Source: Shewanella sp. Isolate13
GTDB lineage: Bacteria > Pseudomonadota > Gammaproteobacteria > Enterobacterales > Shewanellaceae
Length of the DNA: 64,000 bases
Assembly (NCBI RefSeq): GCF_022398325.1
Contig: NZ_JAKEVD010000018.1
Coordinates: forward strand, 1-64,000
Direction: 5' to 3'
Shown in pieces: positions 35,970 through 46,747 of the stretch. Position 1 is the first letter of the stretch. The number at the start of each line of letters is the position of its first letter. The notes beneath the pieces are model-generated. The model searched no databases, was not told the origin of the DNA, and saw only the letters and a program-made list of their open reading frames with translations. Position numbers and translations under genes: made by a program.

Positions 35970-37073
35970 ATGAATCTTGCAGATAAAGTTTTAGTCGTAA
36001 ATGACAACCTCCCTATTCGAACCAATAAGCCTATTCACTCAGGTAAGGTTCGCAGTGTTTACTGGTTAACCGAAGAAGATAGCGCGCGGTTAATCAAGGA
36101 CAAAGGTTATGATGTACCAGCCGATGCTCCACTTGCGATTATGGTTATTAGTGACCGTATCTCAGCATTTGATTGTGTTTGGCAAGGTGAAAATGGTCTA
36201 AACGGTGTACCAGGTAAAGGTACTGCGCTTAATGCCATCTCAAACCACTGGTTTAAACTTTTCAAAGATAAAGGGCTTGCCGATAGTCACATCCTAGACA
36301 TCCCCCACCCACTGGTGTGGATTGTACAGAAAGCCCGTCCTGTGATGATTGAAGCGATTGCACGTCAATATATTACTGGCTCAATGTGGCGTTCATACAC
36401 TAAAGGTGAGCGTGAATTCTGTGGCATTACTATCCCAGAAGGATTAGAGAAAGATCAAAAGCTGCCAGAGCTACTGATCACACCATCGACTAAGGGTGTA
36501 TTAACCGGCCTTGAAGGCGTACCAGAAGCCGATGACGTAAACGTCTCACGTAGCGACATTGAGCGCCACGTAGCAGGCTTTAATTTCAGCAGCCTATCCG
36601 ATATCGATCTTTACGAAAAGCTACTTAGAGAAGGTTTTGACGTGATTAGCGATGCTTTAGCAGAGCATGATCAAATCTTTGTCGATACCAAGTTTGAATT
36701 TGGCTACGTCAACGATGCCGCTGGTAATGAAAAGCTTATCTACATGGATGAGGTGGGTACCCCTGATAGCTCACGTATTTGGGATGGTTCATCGCACCGT
36801 GATGGTAAGATCATCGAGCAATCTAAAGAAGGCTTTAGGCAGTGGCTGCTTAACCACTTCCCTGATCCAGATATCCTGTTAAACAAGAATCGTATGGAAG
36901 AGCGCTTTGCCCTTGCAAGGGACAACAAGCTGCCAGAATCTGTGATGATGGATATCTCTAACACTTATGTGGGCATTGCCGAGAAGATCATTGGTGAGAA
37001 GCTACATATCAGTGATAATCCTAAGCAGGAAATCATCGATACCTTACGTGACGAGTACCAACTTATCGTCTAA
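35970..37073 (+). CDS. purC: Phosphoribosylaminoimidazole-succinocarboxamide synthase
   Basis: SAICAR synthetase joins aspartate to CAIR in purine synthesis. The 367-residue protein is the long form found in Shewanella and Vibrio, against 237 residues in E. coli. Core motifs are present: [14 protein letters not shown] near the N-terminus, [29 protein letters not shown], and [17 protein letters not shown] with [12 protein letters not shown]. The start used is the ATG at 35970; a GTG three codons earlier is the only other option. A terminator follows at 37124. Confidence 0.95.
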   Translation: MNLADKVLVVNDNLPIRTNKPIHSGKVRSVYWLTEEDSARLIKDKGYDVPADAPLAIMVISDRISAFDCVWQGENGLNGVPGKGTALNAISNHWFKLFKDKGLADSHILDIPHPLVWIVQKARPVMIEAIARQYITGSMWRSYTKGEREFCGITIPEGLEKDQKLPELLITPSTKGVLTGLEGVPEADDVNVSRSDIERHVAGFNFSSLSDIDLYEKLLREGFDVISDALAEHDQIFVDTKFEFGYVNDAAGNEKLIYMDEVGTPDSSRIWDGSSHRDGKIIEQSKEGFRQWLLNHFPDPDILLNKNRMEERFALARDNKLPESVMMDISNTYVGIAEKIIGEKLHISDNPKQEIIDTLRDEYQLIV

Positions 37074-37123
37074 TCGAGCGAGTGGCTATAGTTATCGGTT
37101 TGATTGATGACCTCAGCTAAACA

Positions 37124-37157
37124 ATAAAAAAGCCGCAATCTCTATTGCGGCTTTTTT
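37124..37157. terminator. Shared terminator of purC and lpxM
   Basis: AAGCCGCAAT (37130-37139) and ATTGCGGCTT (37144-37153) with As before and Ts after, between convergent genes. Confidence 0.85.
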
Positions 37158-37220
37158 GTGAATCAATCTTTCATCCTGAGATAAAATACAGACAATCTCT
37201 AAATGAATAACCCAGACAGA

Positions 37221-38159
37221 CTATTTATAAATGGATGCTTCACCTTCTGGGCGAGTCTTAAGCACTTTCAAAAACCACATATATTGTTCTGGGTAAGCTA
37301 AGATCACCTGCTCTACCGCCTTATTTAAGGCGATGGCTTCATTTTCTTTACCCTGCATGGTTTCTGGATCAATTGCAGGCATAACGGTTAAATCAAAATG
37401 GCGTTTAGCTTGATCGTAACCAATCTTGACTGGCATCACTTGCGCGTTACCCGCCTGAGCTAAGCGGCCCACCACAGGCAATGTCGCCTTAGTGGTGCCA
37501 AGAAACGGCGCAAATACACTCTTATCACGTCCAAGATCTTCATCGGGTAGATAAAAGAAGCTGTTATCTTGCTTAAGTTCAGCTAACAAGGCTCTAATAC
37601 CGGCTTCACGCATATAGATATTGCCCCCTTGAGAGCTTCTCATACGGTTATTGAACCAGTTAAACAGATCATTCTTATGGGCCTTTGCCATCGAAACCAT
37701 GGGTAAATCGAGGTTAAGCCTTAGACCTGCATACTCAATACCCCACACGTGTGGCATGATAAAAATCACCGGCTGACCTGCAGCTCTTGCTTTTTCAACA
37801 TGTTCAAAGCCATGTAGCTGTACCCTGCGTCTCATATGAGCACGAGACTTTAGCATCAACTCAGACTGAGCCAGCAAGATCATGACGAAGTTTTCGACGT
37901 TATCTAACACTAGCGCGTCGATCTCATCGGCAGACTTTTCAGGAAAACAGGTGGTCAAATTTGCTCTAGCAACCTTAATTGGCTTCTTTGCTATCTTCAT
38001 GACCAATTTAGCTAGCACACGAGCAATGGGATCCCTTAACCATGCAGGCATAAGACCAAATACCACCAGCACTAGAATAGCGCCCCAAGTTAACCAATAT
38101 CTTGGGTGCAATAGACTCAGGTTAAAACGTCGGTCAAAATACTTCGGCTTTCTAGACAA
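37221..38159 (-). CDS. lpxM: Lipid A late acyltransferase (LpxM/MsbB type)
   Basis: Adds a secondary acyl chain to the lipid A precursor at the inner membrane. The 312-residue protein has an N-terminal membrane segment (about residues 22-40, WLTWGAILVLVVFGLMPAW) and the acyltransferase motif HVWGIE (H-x4-E) near residue 138. Later motifs FLPDED-like FYLPDEDLGRD, KATLPVVGRLA and PEQYMWFLKVLKTRP match E. coli LpxM better than LpxL. Convergent with purC and downstream of ihfA, but separated from it by a terminator. Confidence 0.87.
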   Translation of the reverse strand: MSRKPKYFDRRFNLSLLHPRYWLTWGAILVLVVFGLMPAWLRDPIARVLAKLVMKIAKKPIKVARANLTTCFPEKSADEIDALVLDNVENFVMILLAQSELMLKSRAHMRRRVQLHGFEHVEKARAAGQPVIFIMPHVWGIEYAGLRLNLDLPMVSMAKAHKNDLFNWFNNRMRSSQGGNIYMREAGIRALLAELKQDNSFFYLPDEDLGRDKSVFAPFLGTTKATLPVVGRLAQAGNAQVMPVKIGYDQAKRHFDLTVMPAIDPETMQGKENEAIALNKAVEQVILAYPEQYMWFLKVLKTRPEGEASIYK

Positions 38160-38189
38160 GAATAAAACCTCTACAGCAAATGGAAACAG

Positions 38190-38214
38190 AAAAAGCCACT
38201 CAATTGAGTGGCCT
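38190..38214 (-). terminator. Terminator of the pheST-ihfA transcript
   Basis: GCCACT(CAATTG)AGTGGC at 38195-38212 is a fully palindromic stem followed on the minus strand by five Ts, just after the ihfA stop. Confidence 0.75.
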
Positions 38215-38236
38215 CTTCATTACAGTGCTAAAGCAA

Positions 38237-38533
38237 TTACTTCTTTGCGTTAGCCTCTTCGACGCGGCTTTTGAGTTTCTGTCCCGGACGGAACGTCACT
38301 ACGCGGCGTGCCGAAATTGGGATATCTTCTCCCGTCTTTGGGTTCCTTCCCGGTCTTTGATTCTTGTCCCTCAGGTCAAAGTTGCCAAAGCCAGATAGCT
38401 TGACCTGCTCACCACTTTCAAGAGCTTGACGAATTTCTTCGAAAAACGTCTCTACCATCTCTTTCGCTACTCTCTTGTTGATACCTAGCGTTTCAAAAAG
38501 ATGTTCTGCCATTTCGGCTTTGGTAAGTGCCAT
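38237..38533 (-). CDS. ihfA: Integration host factor alpha subunit
   Basis: IHF alpha pairs with IhfB to bend DNA sharply at specific sites, with roles in replication, recombination and transcription. The 98-residue protein has the family helix [17 protein letters not shown] and the DNA-bending arm with FRPGQKLK; the RRVVTFRPG segment is diagnostic. It lies four bases after the pheT stop, the same pheS-pheT-ihfA order as in E. coli, and is probably cotranscribed. Confidence 0.96.
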
Positions 38534-38537
38534 ACTT

Positions 38538-40925
38538 TTAGTCCCTCAACGATGCGTTGAACTCGTCTTTCAGAGCAGAAACCACGACGTCTACCATCTC
38601 TGCGATCTCTTTCTCTTCCAATGTACGAGCGTTGTCTTGTAATAAGAGTGCTATTGCAAGGCTCTTTTTGCCTTCCTCTACACCTTTACCTCGGTATACA
38701 TCGAACAAGTTTATGCCAACCAACTGATTTTCGCCAACTTTTCTTATCAATTTTACAACATCATTTGCAGCAACAGCGTCATCAACGACGATGGCGATAT
38801 CACGGCGGTTAGCTGGAAACTTAGACACAGTCTGGGCTAGCGGCAAATTAGCGTGCAATAAAGCATCTAATTCTAGCTCGAAAATAATTGTTTTTCCGTT
38901 TAGGCCAAATGGCTTCTCTAGGCTCGGATGAACCGTTCCTATGATACCAATTACGCGATCATCTCTTAAGATTTCAGCACATTGCCCCGGATGAAGTGCT
39001 GGATGAGTCGCCGCTCTGAAACTAAATTCAGCATCAGCAACAGTCAAACCGATGACCGCTTCTAGGTCACCTTTAAGGTCGAAGAAATCAACCGTCTTTG
39101 ACTCCATTGTCCAATGTTCGTCATTCTGATTACCGGCAATTACCGCAGCAAGCATAGGTTGCTGTGACACGCCCGATTCAGCAGACTCGTTTGGTACGAA
39201 ACGTAGGCCCGTTTCGAACAGTCTTACACGGTTTTGCTGACGGCTCTGGTTATAACCCACAGCTGTCAACAGACCGGTAAACATAGAAAGACGCATAGCC
39301 GACATTTCAACCGAAATTGGGTTCGGTAGGATCATAGCTTCAGCACCTGGGTGAACCAGCTCCTGCTGCTTAGGATCGACAAAGCTATAGGTCACAGCTT
39401 CTTGGAAGCCACGTGCCACTAACATGCTGCGAACACGCTTGATGTTAATGTTCGACTCTTTGTGATCAGACATGCTTAACTGCGCGATAGGCGCAATATT
39501 TGGAATATTGTTGTAGCCGTAAATGCGGGCAACTTCTTCAATCAAGTCTTCTTCAATTGCCATATCGAAACGGTAAGTGGCGGTAGTGACATTCCACTGC
39601 CCTTCACTCACTTCAACAGCAAAACCTAAACGCTCTAGAATTTCTTTAACTTCGCCATCTTCGATATGATGACCCAAAGTCTTATCTAGCTTGCTGCGAC
39701 GCAATAGGATCTGTACAGGCTTAGGAAGATTCTCTTCAGACTTAGCTTCTACAACTGGGCCAGCTTCACCGCCACAGATCTCAAGTACTAGACGACTTGC
39801 ACGATCCATAACCTTTTGTTGAAGTTCAGGATCGACACCACGCTCGAAACGGTGTGATGCATCGGTATGTAGACCAATACGGCGTGCCTTACCCAAAATC
39901 GCTAACGGTGCAAAATAAGCACACTCAAGAACGATATCAGTTGTATCAGTAGTCACACCGCTATGTTCGCCACCAAATACACCCGCAAGGGCCAATGGCT
40001 TAACTTGGTCAGCAATGATCAGCATATCTTCTGGGATAGTGATTTCGTTGCCATCAAGCAGAGTCAGTTTCTCTTCACCGTTAGGCTTACGAACTTGAAT
40101 ACCGCCATCTAACTTAGCTAAGTCAAATGCGTGCATAGGCTGACCGAATTCAATCAACACATAGTTAGTAATATCGACAATCGGATCGATTGAACGGATA
40201 CCGCTACGACGCAACTTCTCTTGCATCCATAATGGCGTTTCAGCTTTGACATTTACGTTCTTAATCACGCGGCCCAAGTAACGGCCACACTCTTGCTCAG
40301 CTTGGATATCCACAGTCACAGCATCATCGATGCTGGCTTCTACCGCTTCCCAAGTAGGCTCTATAACCGCTTGACGGTTTAATACGCCCACTTCACGAGC
40401 AAGACCTGCCATACCTAGACAATCTGCACGGTTCGCGGTTAAATCAACATCGATAACCGCATCGTTTAGATCTAGGTAATCACGAACGTCTTGACCAATT
40501 GGTGCGTCAAGTGGCAATTCAATGATGCCGTCGCTTTCGATATCAACACCTAGTTCACCAAATGAGCACAGCATACCGAATGATGGCTGGCCACGTAATT
40601 TGGCTTTCTTAATTTTGAAATCGCCTGGCAGTACCGCGCCGACCATAGCCACAGCGACTTTAAGACCTAGGCGGCAGTTTGCAGCACCACAGACGATGTC
40701 GATTAGCTCTTCGCCACCGACATTAATCTTAGTAACACGCAGTTTATCTGCATCTGGATGCTGACCGCACTCAACGACTTCACCAACGATAACGCCGCTA
40801 AAATCGGCTGCAACAGGCTCAATACCGTCAACTTCTAGACCAGCCATTGTAATTTGGTGTGCTAACTCTTCACGATTTACGCTCGGGTTAACCCACTCAC
40901 GAAGCCAAGATTCACTAAATTTCAT
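38538..40925 (-). CDS. pheT: Phenylalanine-tRNA ligase beta subunit
   Basis: The beta chain of the alpha2-beta2 synthetase, including the editing domain that removes Tyr from tRNA-Phe. The 795-residue protein shows the tRNA-binding EMAP-like domain (about 40-150, [21 protein letters not shown]), the B3/B4 editing domain, the B5 domain and the C-terminal anticodon-binding FDX-ACB domain (about 700-795, [16 protein letters not shown]). The length matches E. coli (795). Sixteen bases separate it from pheS. Confidence 0.96.
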
Positions 40926-40941
40926 GCTATTATAGCTCCGT

Positions 40942-42302
<1,361 letters not shown>

Positions 42303-42329
42303 TTAAGGAACGCCCTGACCTTCCGATAA
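42303..42329 (+). promoter_or_regulatory. Candidate sigma-28 (FliA) promoter for the chemoreceptor
   Basis: TTAAGGAA (42303-42310) and TCCGATAA (42322-42329), separated by 11 bases, compare with the flagellar consensus TAAAGTTT-N11-GCCGATAA: seven of eight matches in the -10 and the key TxAAG in the -35. It lies 37 bases before the gene start, and chemoreceptors are standard FliA targets. Confidence 0.6.
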
Positions 42330-42366
42330 ATAACTAAGTCGCCGCTAAATATAAAAAGAGAATACG

Positions 42367-43863
42367 ATGAAAGAAGTGAAGTTCCGTTGGGTCGATAAAT
42401 ACCTTATCCATATGACCCTTAAATCAAAGTTTGCCTTATTAGCGATAATTCCCATCATTACCCTTCTCGGCCTGTCGGCTCTGCTCAATAGCGAGTACAG
42501 GCAAAACTTAGTCGATAGCCAAGTCGCGCAAACTCAAGAGTTCAACCAAACACTGAGTCATACCCTCGACACGGCCTATCAATATATACCTGCAGAAAAT
42601 AGAGATGCATTTCTTAACGCGTTAAACGGCCAAGTCGCTGTTCATCAGCAGAGCAATGCTAGCCACCAAATCTCATCCTTAGCTGCAAAAGGTGGCGAAG
42701 CCGCCATTGAAGGTGACAAGATCCGAAGTGTGAGTCCACAAAGTCCGCTCGGGCTAATTACAGTTTTAACCACCAAGCAGAACACTGAAAGCCATAACGA
42801 ATATCTTGCCTATCTTGCGACCGCCATATTGATCTGCATTATCTTAATCGTCAGCTACTATATTTCGAGTTTCGTTGGCGGTGCGCTCTATACCAACGTC
42901 ATGGCGCTAAAAAGAGCAGCTGAAGGCGATCTCACGGGGCGGCTGAATTTTTTCGAGGTTAAAGATGAGTTTAGTATTCTAGCGATAAGTATCGACACCC
43001 TCGTCGAGCGTCAGCATAAATTGGTTACTGAAATGACCAATGCTAGCCTACAGATCCGCAATGTCGTTCAAGCATTTAGAAACACTGCGCAGGAAGGACA
43101 ATCTTTAGCGATGAATCAGCGCCAACATATTGACTCATTAGCGACCGCCATGGAGCAGATGACCGCAGCGGTATCGGAAGTCGCCCGCAATGCTGAGATG
43201 TCATCTACAGAAACCCAAGAAGCCAATGTTCAGGTCGATGCTGGTTCTCGTGATATCGCTATCACAGTTGAAGCGATCGGTAGCCTGTCAGTAGAGATCG
43301 GTGATGCTTCAGAAGCGGTGAACAATCTCAATGACAATGCAGCCAAAATTGATGAGGTTGTCACCACCATTAACGCAATCTCAGAGCAAACAAACCTACT
43401 CGCGTTAAATGCAGCGATTGAGGCGGCCCGCGCCGGAGAGCAGGGTCGTGGATTTGCGGTAGTTGCCGATGAGGTCAGAACTCTTGCAGGCCGCACGCAA
43501 GCCGCAACCGTTGAGATTAAAACCATGATTGAGGCACTACAATCAGGTGCGCGTAACTTAAAGTTAGTAATGAGCCGCACCGTAGAGAAGGCCGAAGAAG
43601 GTAAGAAACACGTGCTAGATACAGGCAAAGATCTACAAGGGATAGCCCATCACAGTGCCAAAGTCTATGAAATGAGTGTTCTGATCGCCACCTCGGCAGA
43701 GGAACAATCCTCCGTCGCTAACGAGATTGCCACCAACCTGATGGACATTCGAAATCAATCTCACGATGTCGAACAATCGGCAAACCAATCGGTATCTGGC
43801 TGTGATGAATTACATGCAACGGCAGAGCAACTGGATAAATTGCTTATTGGCCTAAAGATATAA
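42367..43863 (+). CDS. Methyl-accepting chemotaxis protein
   Basis: A transmembrane chemoreceptor of 498 residues that signals to CheA/CheW. TM1 is about residues 22-40 (FALLAIIPIITLLGLSALL), then a short periplasmic domain of about 100 residues. TM2 is about 143-168 (AYLATAILICIILIVSYYIS), followed by a HAMP segment (ALKRAAEGDLTGRL) and the long cytoplasmic hairpin with the invariant tip EQTNLLALNAAIEAARAGEQ near residue 345. The sensed ligand is unknown, and the small periplasmic region is not a recognised Cache or Tar type. There is no C-terminal CheR-tethering pentapeptide. A sigma-28-like promoter precedes it and a terminator follows. Confidence 0.93.
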   Translation: MKEVKFRWVDKYLIHMTLKSKFALLAIIPIITLLGLSALLNSEYRQNLVDSQVAQTQEFNQTLSHTLDTAYQYIPAENRDAFLNALNGQVAVHQQSNASHQISSLAAKGGEAAIEGDKIRSVSPQSPLGLITVLTTKQNTESHNEYLAYLATAILICIILIVSYYISSFVGGALYTNVMALKRAAEGDLTGRLNFFEVKDEFSILAISIDTLVERQHKLVTEMTNASLQIRNVVQAFRNTAQEGQSLAMNQRQHIDSLATAMEQMTAAVSEVARNAEMSSTETQEANVQVDAGSRDIAITVEAIGSLSVEIGDASEAVNNLNDNAAKIDEVVTTINAISEQTNLLALNAAIEAARAGEQGRGFAVVADEVRTLAGRTQAATVEIKTMIEALQSGARNLKLVMSRTVEKAEEGKKHVLDTGKDLQGIAHHSAKVYEMSVLIATSAEEQSSVANEIATNLMDIRNQSHDVEQSANQSVSGCDELHATAEQLDKLLIGLKI

Positions 43864-43880
43864 TTTAAAAACTGCGGTAA

Positions 43881-43908
43881 AAAAGCAGCCTTTTGGCTGC
43901 TTTTTTTT
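43881..43908 (+). terminator. Terminator of the chemoreceptor gene
   Basis: AGCAGCC (43884-43890) and GGCTGCT (43895-43901) around a TTTT loop, followed by a long T-run. Confidence 0.85.
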
Positions 43909-43948
43909 GATTTAAAAGAAATTTACGCCCCCAGTCGACTGCATTTGT

Positions 43949-43978
43949 TTTACAAAAAAACAACAAGGCTTATATAAT
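43949..43978 (+). promoter_or_regulatory. Candidate sigma-70 promoter for the sensor gene at 44059
   Basis: TTTACA (43949-43954) and TATAAT (43973-43978) are 18 bases apart, close to consensus, about 80 bases before the sensor start. Confidence 0.5.
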
Positions 43979-44058
43979 TAGCTCAGAATAAAAACCATAC
44001 CTTTTTTAGTACGGATACCAATTGAGGGGCGTGTTCATTATTTAAGCAGACAACTATC

Positions 44059-46665
44059 ATGGTAAAGCCTAACAAACAGAGTTCAAAATTAACCGACTGG
44101 CGCACAAACTTACCGATGCTGTTTATGTTGGTTCAGCTGTTCGTGGCAGCGGTCATCATTATCGCCAGCGTTGGGTTTCTCAAATCCATTGAAACTGACC
44201 GTTTAATCGATAATCAAGAGTTTTTAAGCATAAACCTCGGAAAGACTATCGTTGCGAAGCTACAGCAAAAAACCAATAAAATTGAAAATCTCGCCGTTTC
44301 TATTGGCGCTTTAGGTGAGCTGTACCAACATGATCCTAAGCAATTAAACGCAGCGATACCTGCACTTTTAGAGCAACCAGGGCAACAAGAGGTAATACTC
44401 GGTGGAGGCGTTTGGCCTGAACCCTTTTCATTTGACCCAAGCAAACGAAAAGACAGTTATTTTTGGGCGCGAGACTTTGCCGCTGAGCTGATTAAAGTCA
44501 ATGACTATAACGCCGATAGCATCTCCCCCTACTACAATGAACCCTGGTACGTACCCGCCAAGTACTATCCGACAGATACCACATACTGGTCTAAGTCCTA
44601 TATCGACCCCTATACTCAGAATGCGATGCTAACGGCATCGGTTCCTATGTGGCAGGAGCATCGTTTCATCGGCGTATCCACGGTAGACATCGCCCTATCG
44701 AGCCTAGACAACTTCTTTAACAGTGCCATATCGAGCCATGGCGGCTATGTCTTCGCACTCGATCAACAAAACCGTTTGCTATCTTATCCAGACACAGATT
44801 TAGACACGAGTGAACCACTCAATAATCGAACCCTGTTTCAGCCTTTTAGCGCATTTTCCACAGAACACCCCTCTTTCGCACCGCTGCAACAGACTATCAA
44901 AAAAATAGATACCGATTTTATTCGTCAGGCTAATCTGAATAAGGCCTATGAAGATTCACAGCTCACAGATGTGATTAAAAATACCCCCGAACATGAGCGC
45001 GCTAAACTTGTGGCGCTGATTAACCAAAATGCTAATAACAAGCTCCAGCAAGTCGAGCTTGTTGCAACTAAGCGCTTAACTAGCGACCCTAGGCTTAAAG
45101 AACCCGTCATAGTCACAGTCTTCTTAATGCCGGGAACCTACTGGAAAATCATCTTAGTGACGCCCATGTCGAGTATTACCTATAACGCGCAGTCATTGGC
45201 AAGCTCCATCGGTATTTACCTAGTGAGTATACAAATATTTGCCCTAATACTACTTTTCATTGTGCAAAATAAGCTCTTTATCGCGCCTATTAGCCGCATG
45301 GTTCGTGCTTTGAATGACTCAAACCCTGCCAAAATCGAGCTAGAAGCTACCAACCGTAAAGATGAAATAGGCATGCTTGCCAAGGCCTTTAGCTCTCGGA
45401 CACGCCAGTTAGAAGTTGCCCTCGCGAGTCTAGACGCCACCAACCTCGCCCTAGAACAACAGCTGGATGTCCAGCAGCAATCGAAAGCGGAGTTACAAGA
45501 GAAAAAAGAGCAGCTTAACTCAGTATTAAACTCAGCCCATAACTTAATTTTTATCATGAATTTAAACGGGGAGTTCACCTTAGTAAACGACCAATTCTGC
45601 CAGACCCTGTCGCGCAAAAGAGAGAATATCTTAGGAACAAAAGATCACCTCGTGATGCCAAAAGAGATAGCCAGTCTTAATCAACAGAAAGATCGGCTCG
45701 TGATCAAGGATAAAGTTGAACTAAGTTATGAGCAGAGCTTCCCTGTTGAGGGAAAACAGCATATCTACCTTGTGACTAAGTTCCCGATTTTCGATGACAA
45801 CATGCAACTGACTTCTGTAGGAACCATTGCTTTCGATATCAGTGCAACAAAAGAAGCAGAACTTAAGAAACGAGCTCAATTTGAAATACTTAGGCAGGAA
45901 ACTTCCGATAACATCCGCTTTATTGAAAAACTTGAACAGACGAATAGACGTTTACAAAGCGAGAGTCAGCAAGCCAAATTAGAGAGCTATCGCCAAAACA
46001 GCTTTGAGAAAGTGAAACACGAAAATCAAACGATTTATCCCTCTTTAGTCGCGGCAATTGTAAAACCGATATTTAGAAAGCAAGATGATTTAGCAGCCAG
46101 CGCATATCGTCTGGCCAGTGGCGAGCTGAGTATCGCCGACTTTAACAATAAATTAGCTAATCAAACCGAACGCCTCAGACATCTCGAATATCTGTTCTCA
46201 GCCCAAGACTATATCGCTAAACCTATCGACCTAGTCTCCTTGCTTGAGCATGTTGTTGCCCTATTACAACCCAAGTTAACGGCTAAGAATATCGAACTCA
46301 AAATTGAGAGTGATAGTCGGCTTATTGTTGAGGGGATCCACTGGCACTACTTACTGATCTTTTACCGTGCCATTAGCAACACCATTACCGATGCGTTTTA
46401 CCAACAAGCTAATGCACAGAAGATGAAAGTCAGCTTAAATAAAGAGGCTCAACAAGTCGTCATGAAAATATGTGATAACGGTAAAGGCTTTAATGAAGAG
46501 CAATTAGCCGTGCTGCAGAACACACTCGATAGTGACAAAGTTGCAGGCACCCTATCGGCGCTTTCTGTCTGGCTAAAGAGTGAGTTTCAGGGCCAGCTCA
46601 CCGTAACAGCCTTACCAATAGAGTCAGGGTTTAAGACCTTGGTAAGCTACCAGTTACTCAATTGA
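44059..46665 (+). CDS. dCache-HAMP-PAS sensor with a degenerate histidine-kinase core
   Basis: This 868-residue membrane sensor has TM1 at about residues 19-40 and a large periplasmic dCache-type domain (about 45-375; FWARDFAAELIKVNDYNADS, PYYNEPWYVP and YIDPYTQNAMLTASVPMW fit PF02743-type sensors). TM2 is about 383-405, followed by a HAMP-like region (RKDEIGMLAKAF), a coiled coil and a PAS domain (about 485-600). The C-terminal region resembles an HATPase domain: CDNGKGFNEEQL is the G1 box, and ISNTITDAF resembles the N box. The usual HExxTPL phospho-acceptor motif is absent (YPSLVAAIVKPIF at that place), and the GLGL-type G2 box is missing. It may be a pseudokinase. No response regulator is adjacent. 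Confidence 0.8.
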   Translation: MVKPNKQSSKLTDWRTNLPMLFMLVQLFVAAVIIIASVGFLKSIETDRLIDNQEFLSINLGKTIVAKLQQKTNKIENLAVSIGALGELYQHDPKQLNAAIPALLEQPGQQEVILGGGVWPEPFSFDPSKRKDSYFWARDFAAELIKVNDYNADSISPYYNEPWYVPAKYYPTDTTYWSKSYIDPYTQNAMLTASVPMWQEHRFIGVSTVDIALSSLDNFFNSAISSHGGYVFALDQQNRLLSYPDTDLDTSEPLNNRTLFQPFSAFSTEHPSFAPLQQTIKKIDTDFIRQANLNKAYEDSQLTDVIKNTPEHERAKLVALINQNANNKLQQVELVATKRLTSDPRLKEPVIVTVFLMPGTYWKIILVTPMSSITYNAQSLASSIGIYLVSIQIFALILLFIVQNKLFIAPISRMVRALNDSNPAKIELEATNRKDEIGMLAKAFSSRTRQLEVALASLDATNLALEQQLDVQQQSKAELQEKKEQLNSVLNSAHNLIFIMNLNGEFTLVNDQFCQTLSRKRENILGTKDHLVMPKEIASLNQQKDRLVIKDKVELSYEQSFPVEGKQHIYLVTKFPIFDDNMQLTSVGTIAFDISATKEAELKKRAQFEILRQETSDNIRFIEKLEQTNRRLQSESQQAKLESYRQNSFEKVKHENQTIYPSLVAAIVKPIFRKQDDLAASAYRLASGELSIADFNNKLANQTERLRHLEYLFSAQDYIAKPIDLVSLLEHVVALLQPKLTAKNIELKIESDSRLIVEGIHWHYLLIFYRAISNTITDAFYQQANAQKMKVSLNKEAQQVVMKICDNGKGFNEEQLAVLQNTLDSDKVAGTLSALSVWLKSEFQGQLTVTALPIESGFKTLVSYQLLN

Positions 46666-46672
46666 TAAAACA

Positions 46673-46713
46673 AAAGGCGCCTACACGATACTCGTTCGTG
46701 TAGGCGCCTTTAT
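46673..46713. terminator. Bidirectional terminator between the sensor and the retropepsin-like gene
   Basis: AAAGGCGCCTACACGA (46673-46688) and TCGTGTAGGCGCCTTT (46696-46711) form a perfect 16-base-pair stem, the longest in the window, between convergent genes. Confidence 0.85.
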
Positions 46714-46747
46714 GATCCGTGTAAAAGCTTAGCTGTGGCGCTGAGGC

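Noticed and set aside
37221..38159. Assignment as LpxL rather than LpxM
   Set aside because: The KATLP..GRL and PEQYxWxLKxLKTR motifs resemble LpxM more, though substrate specificity cannot be proved by sequence.
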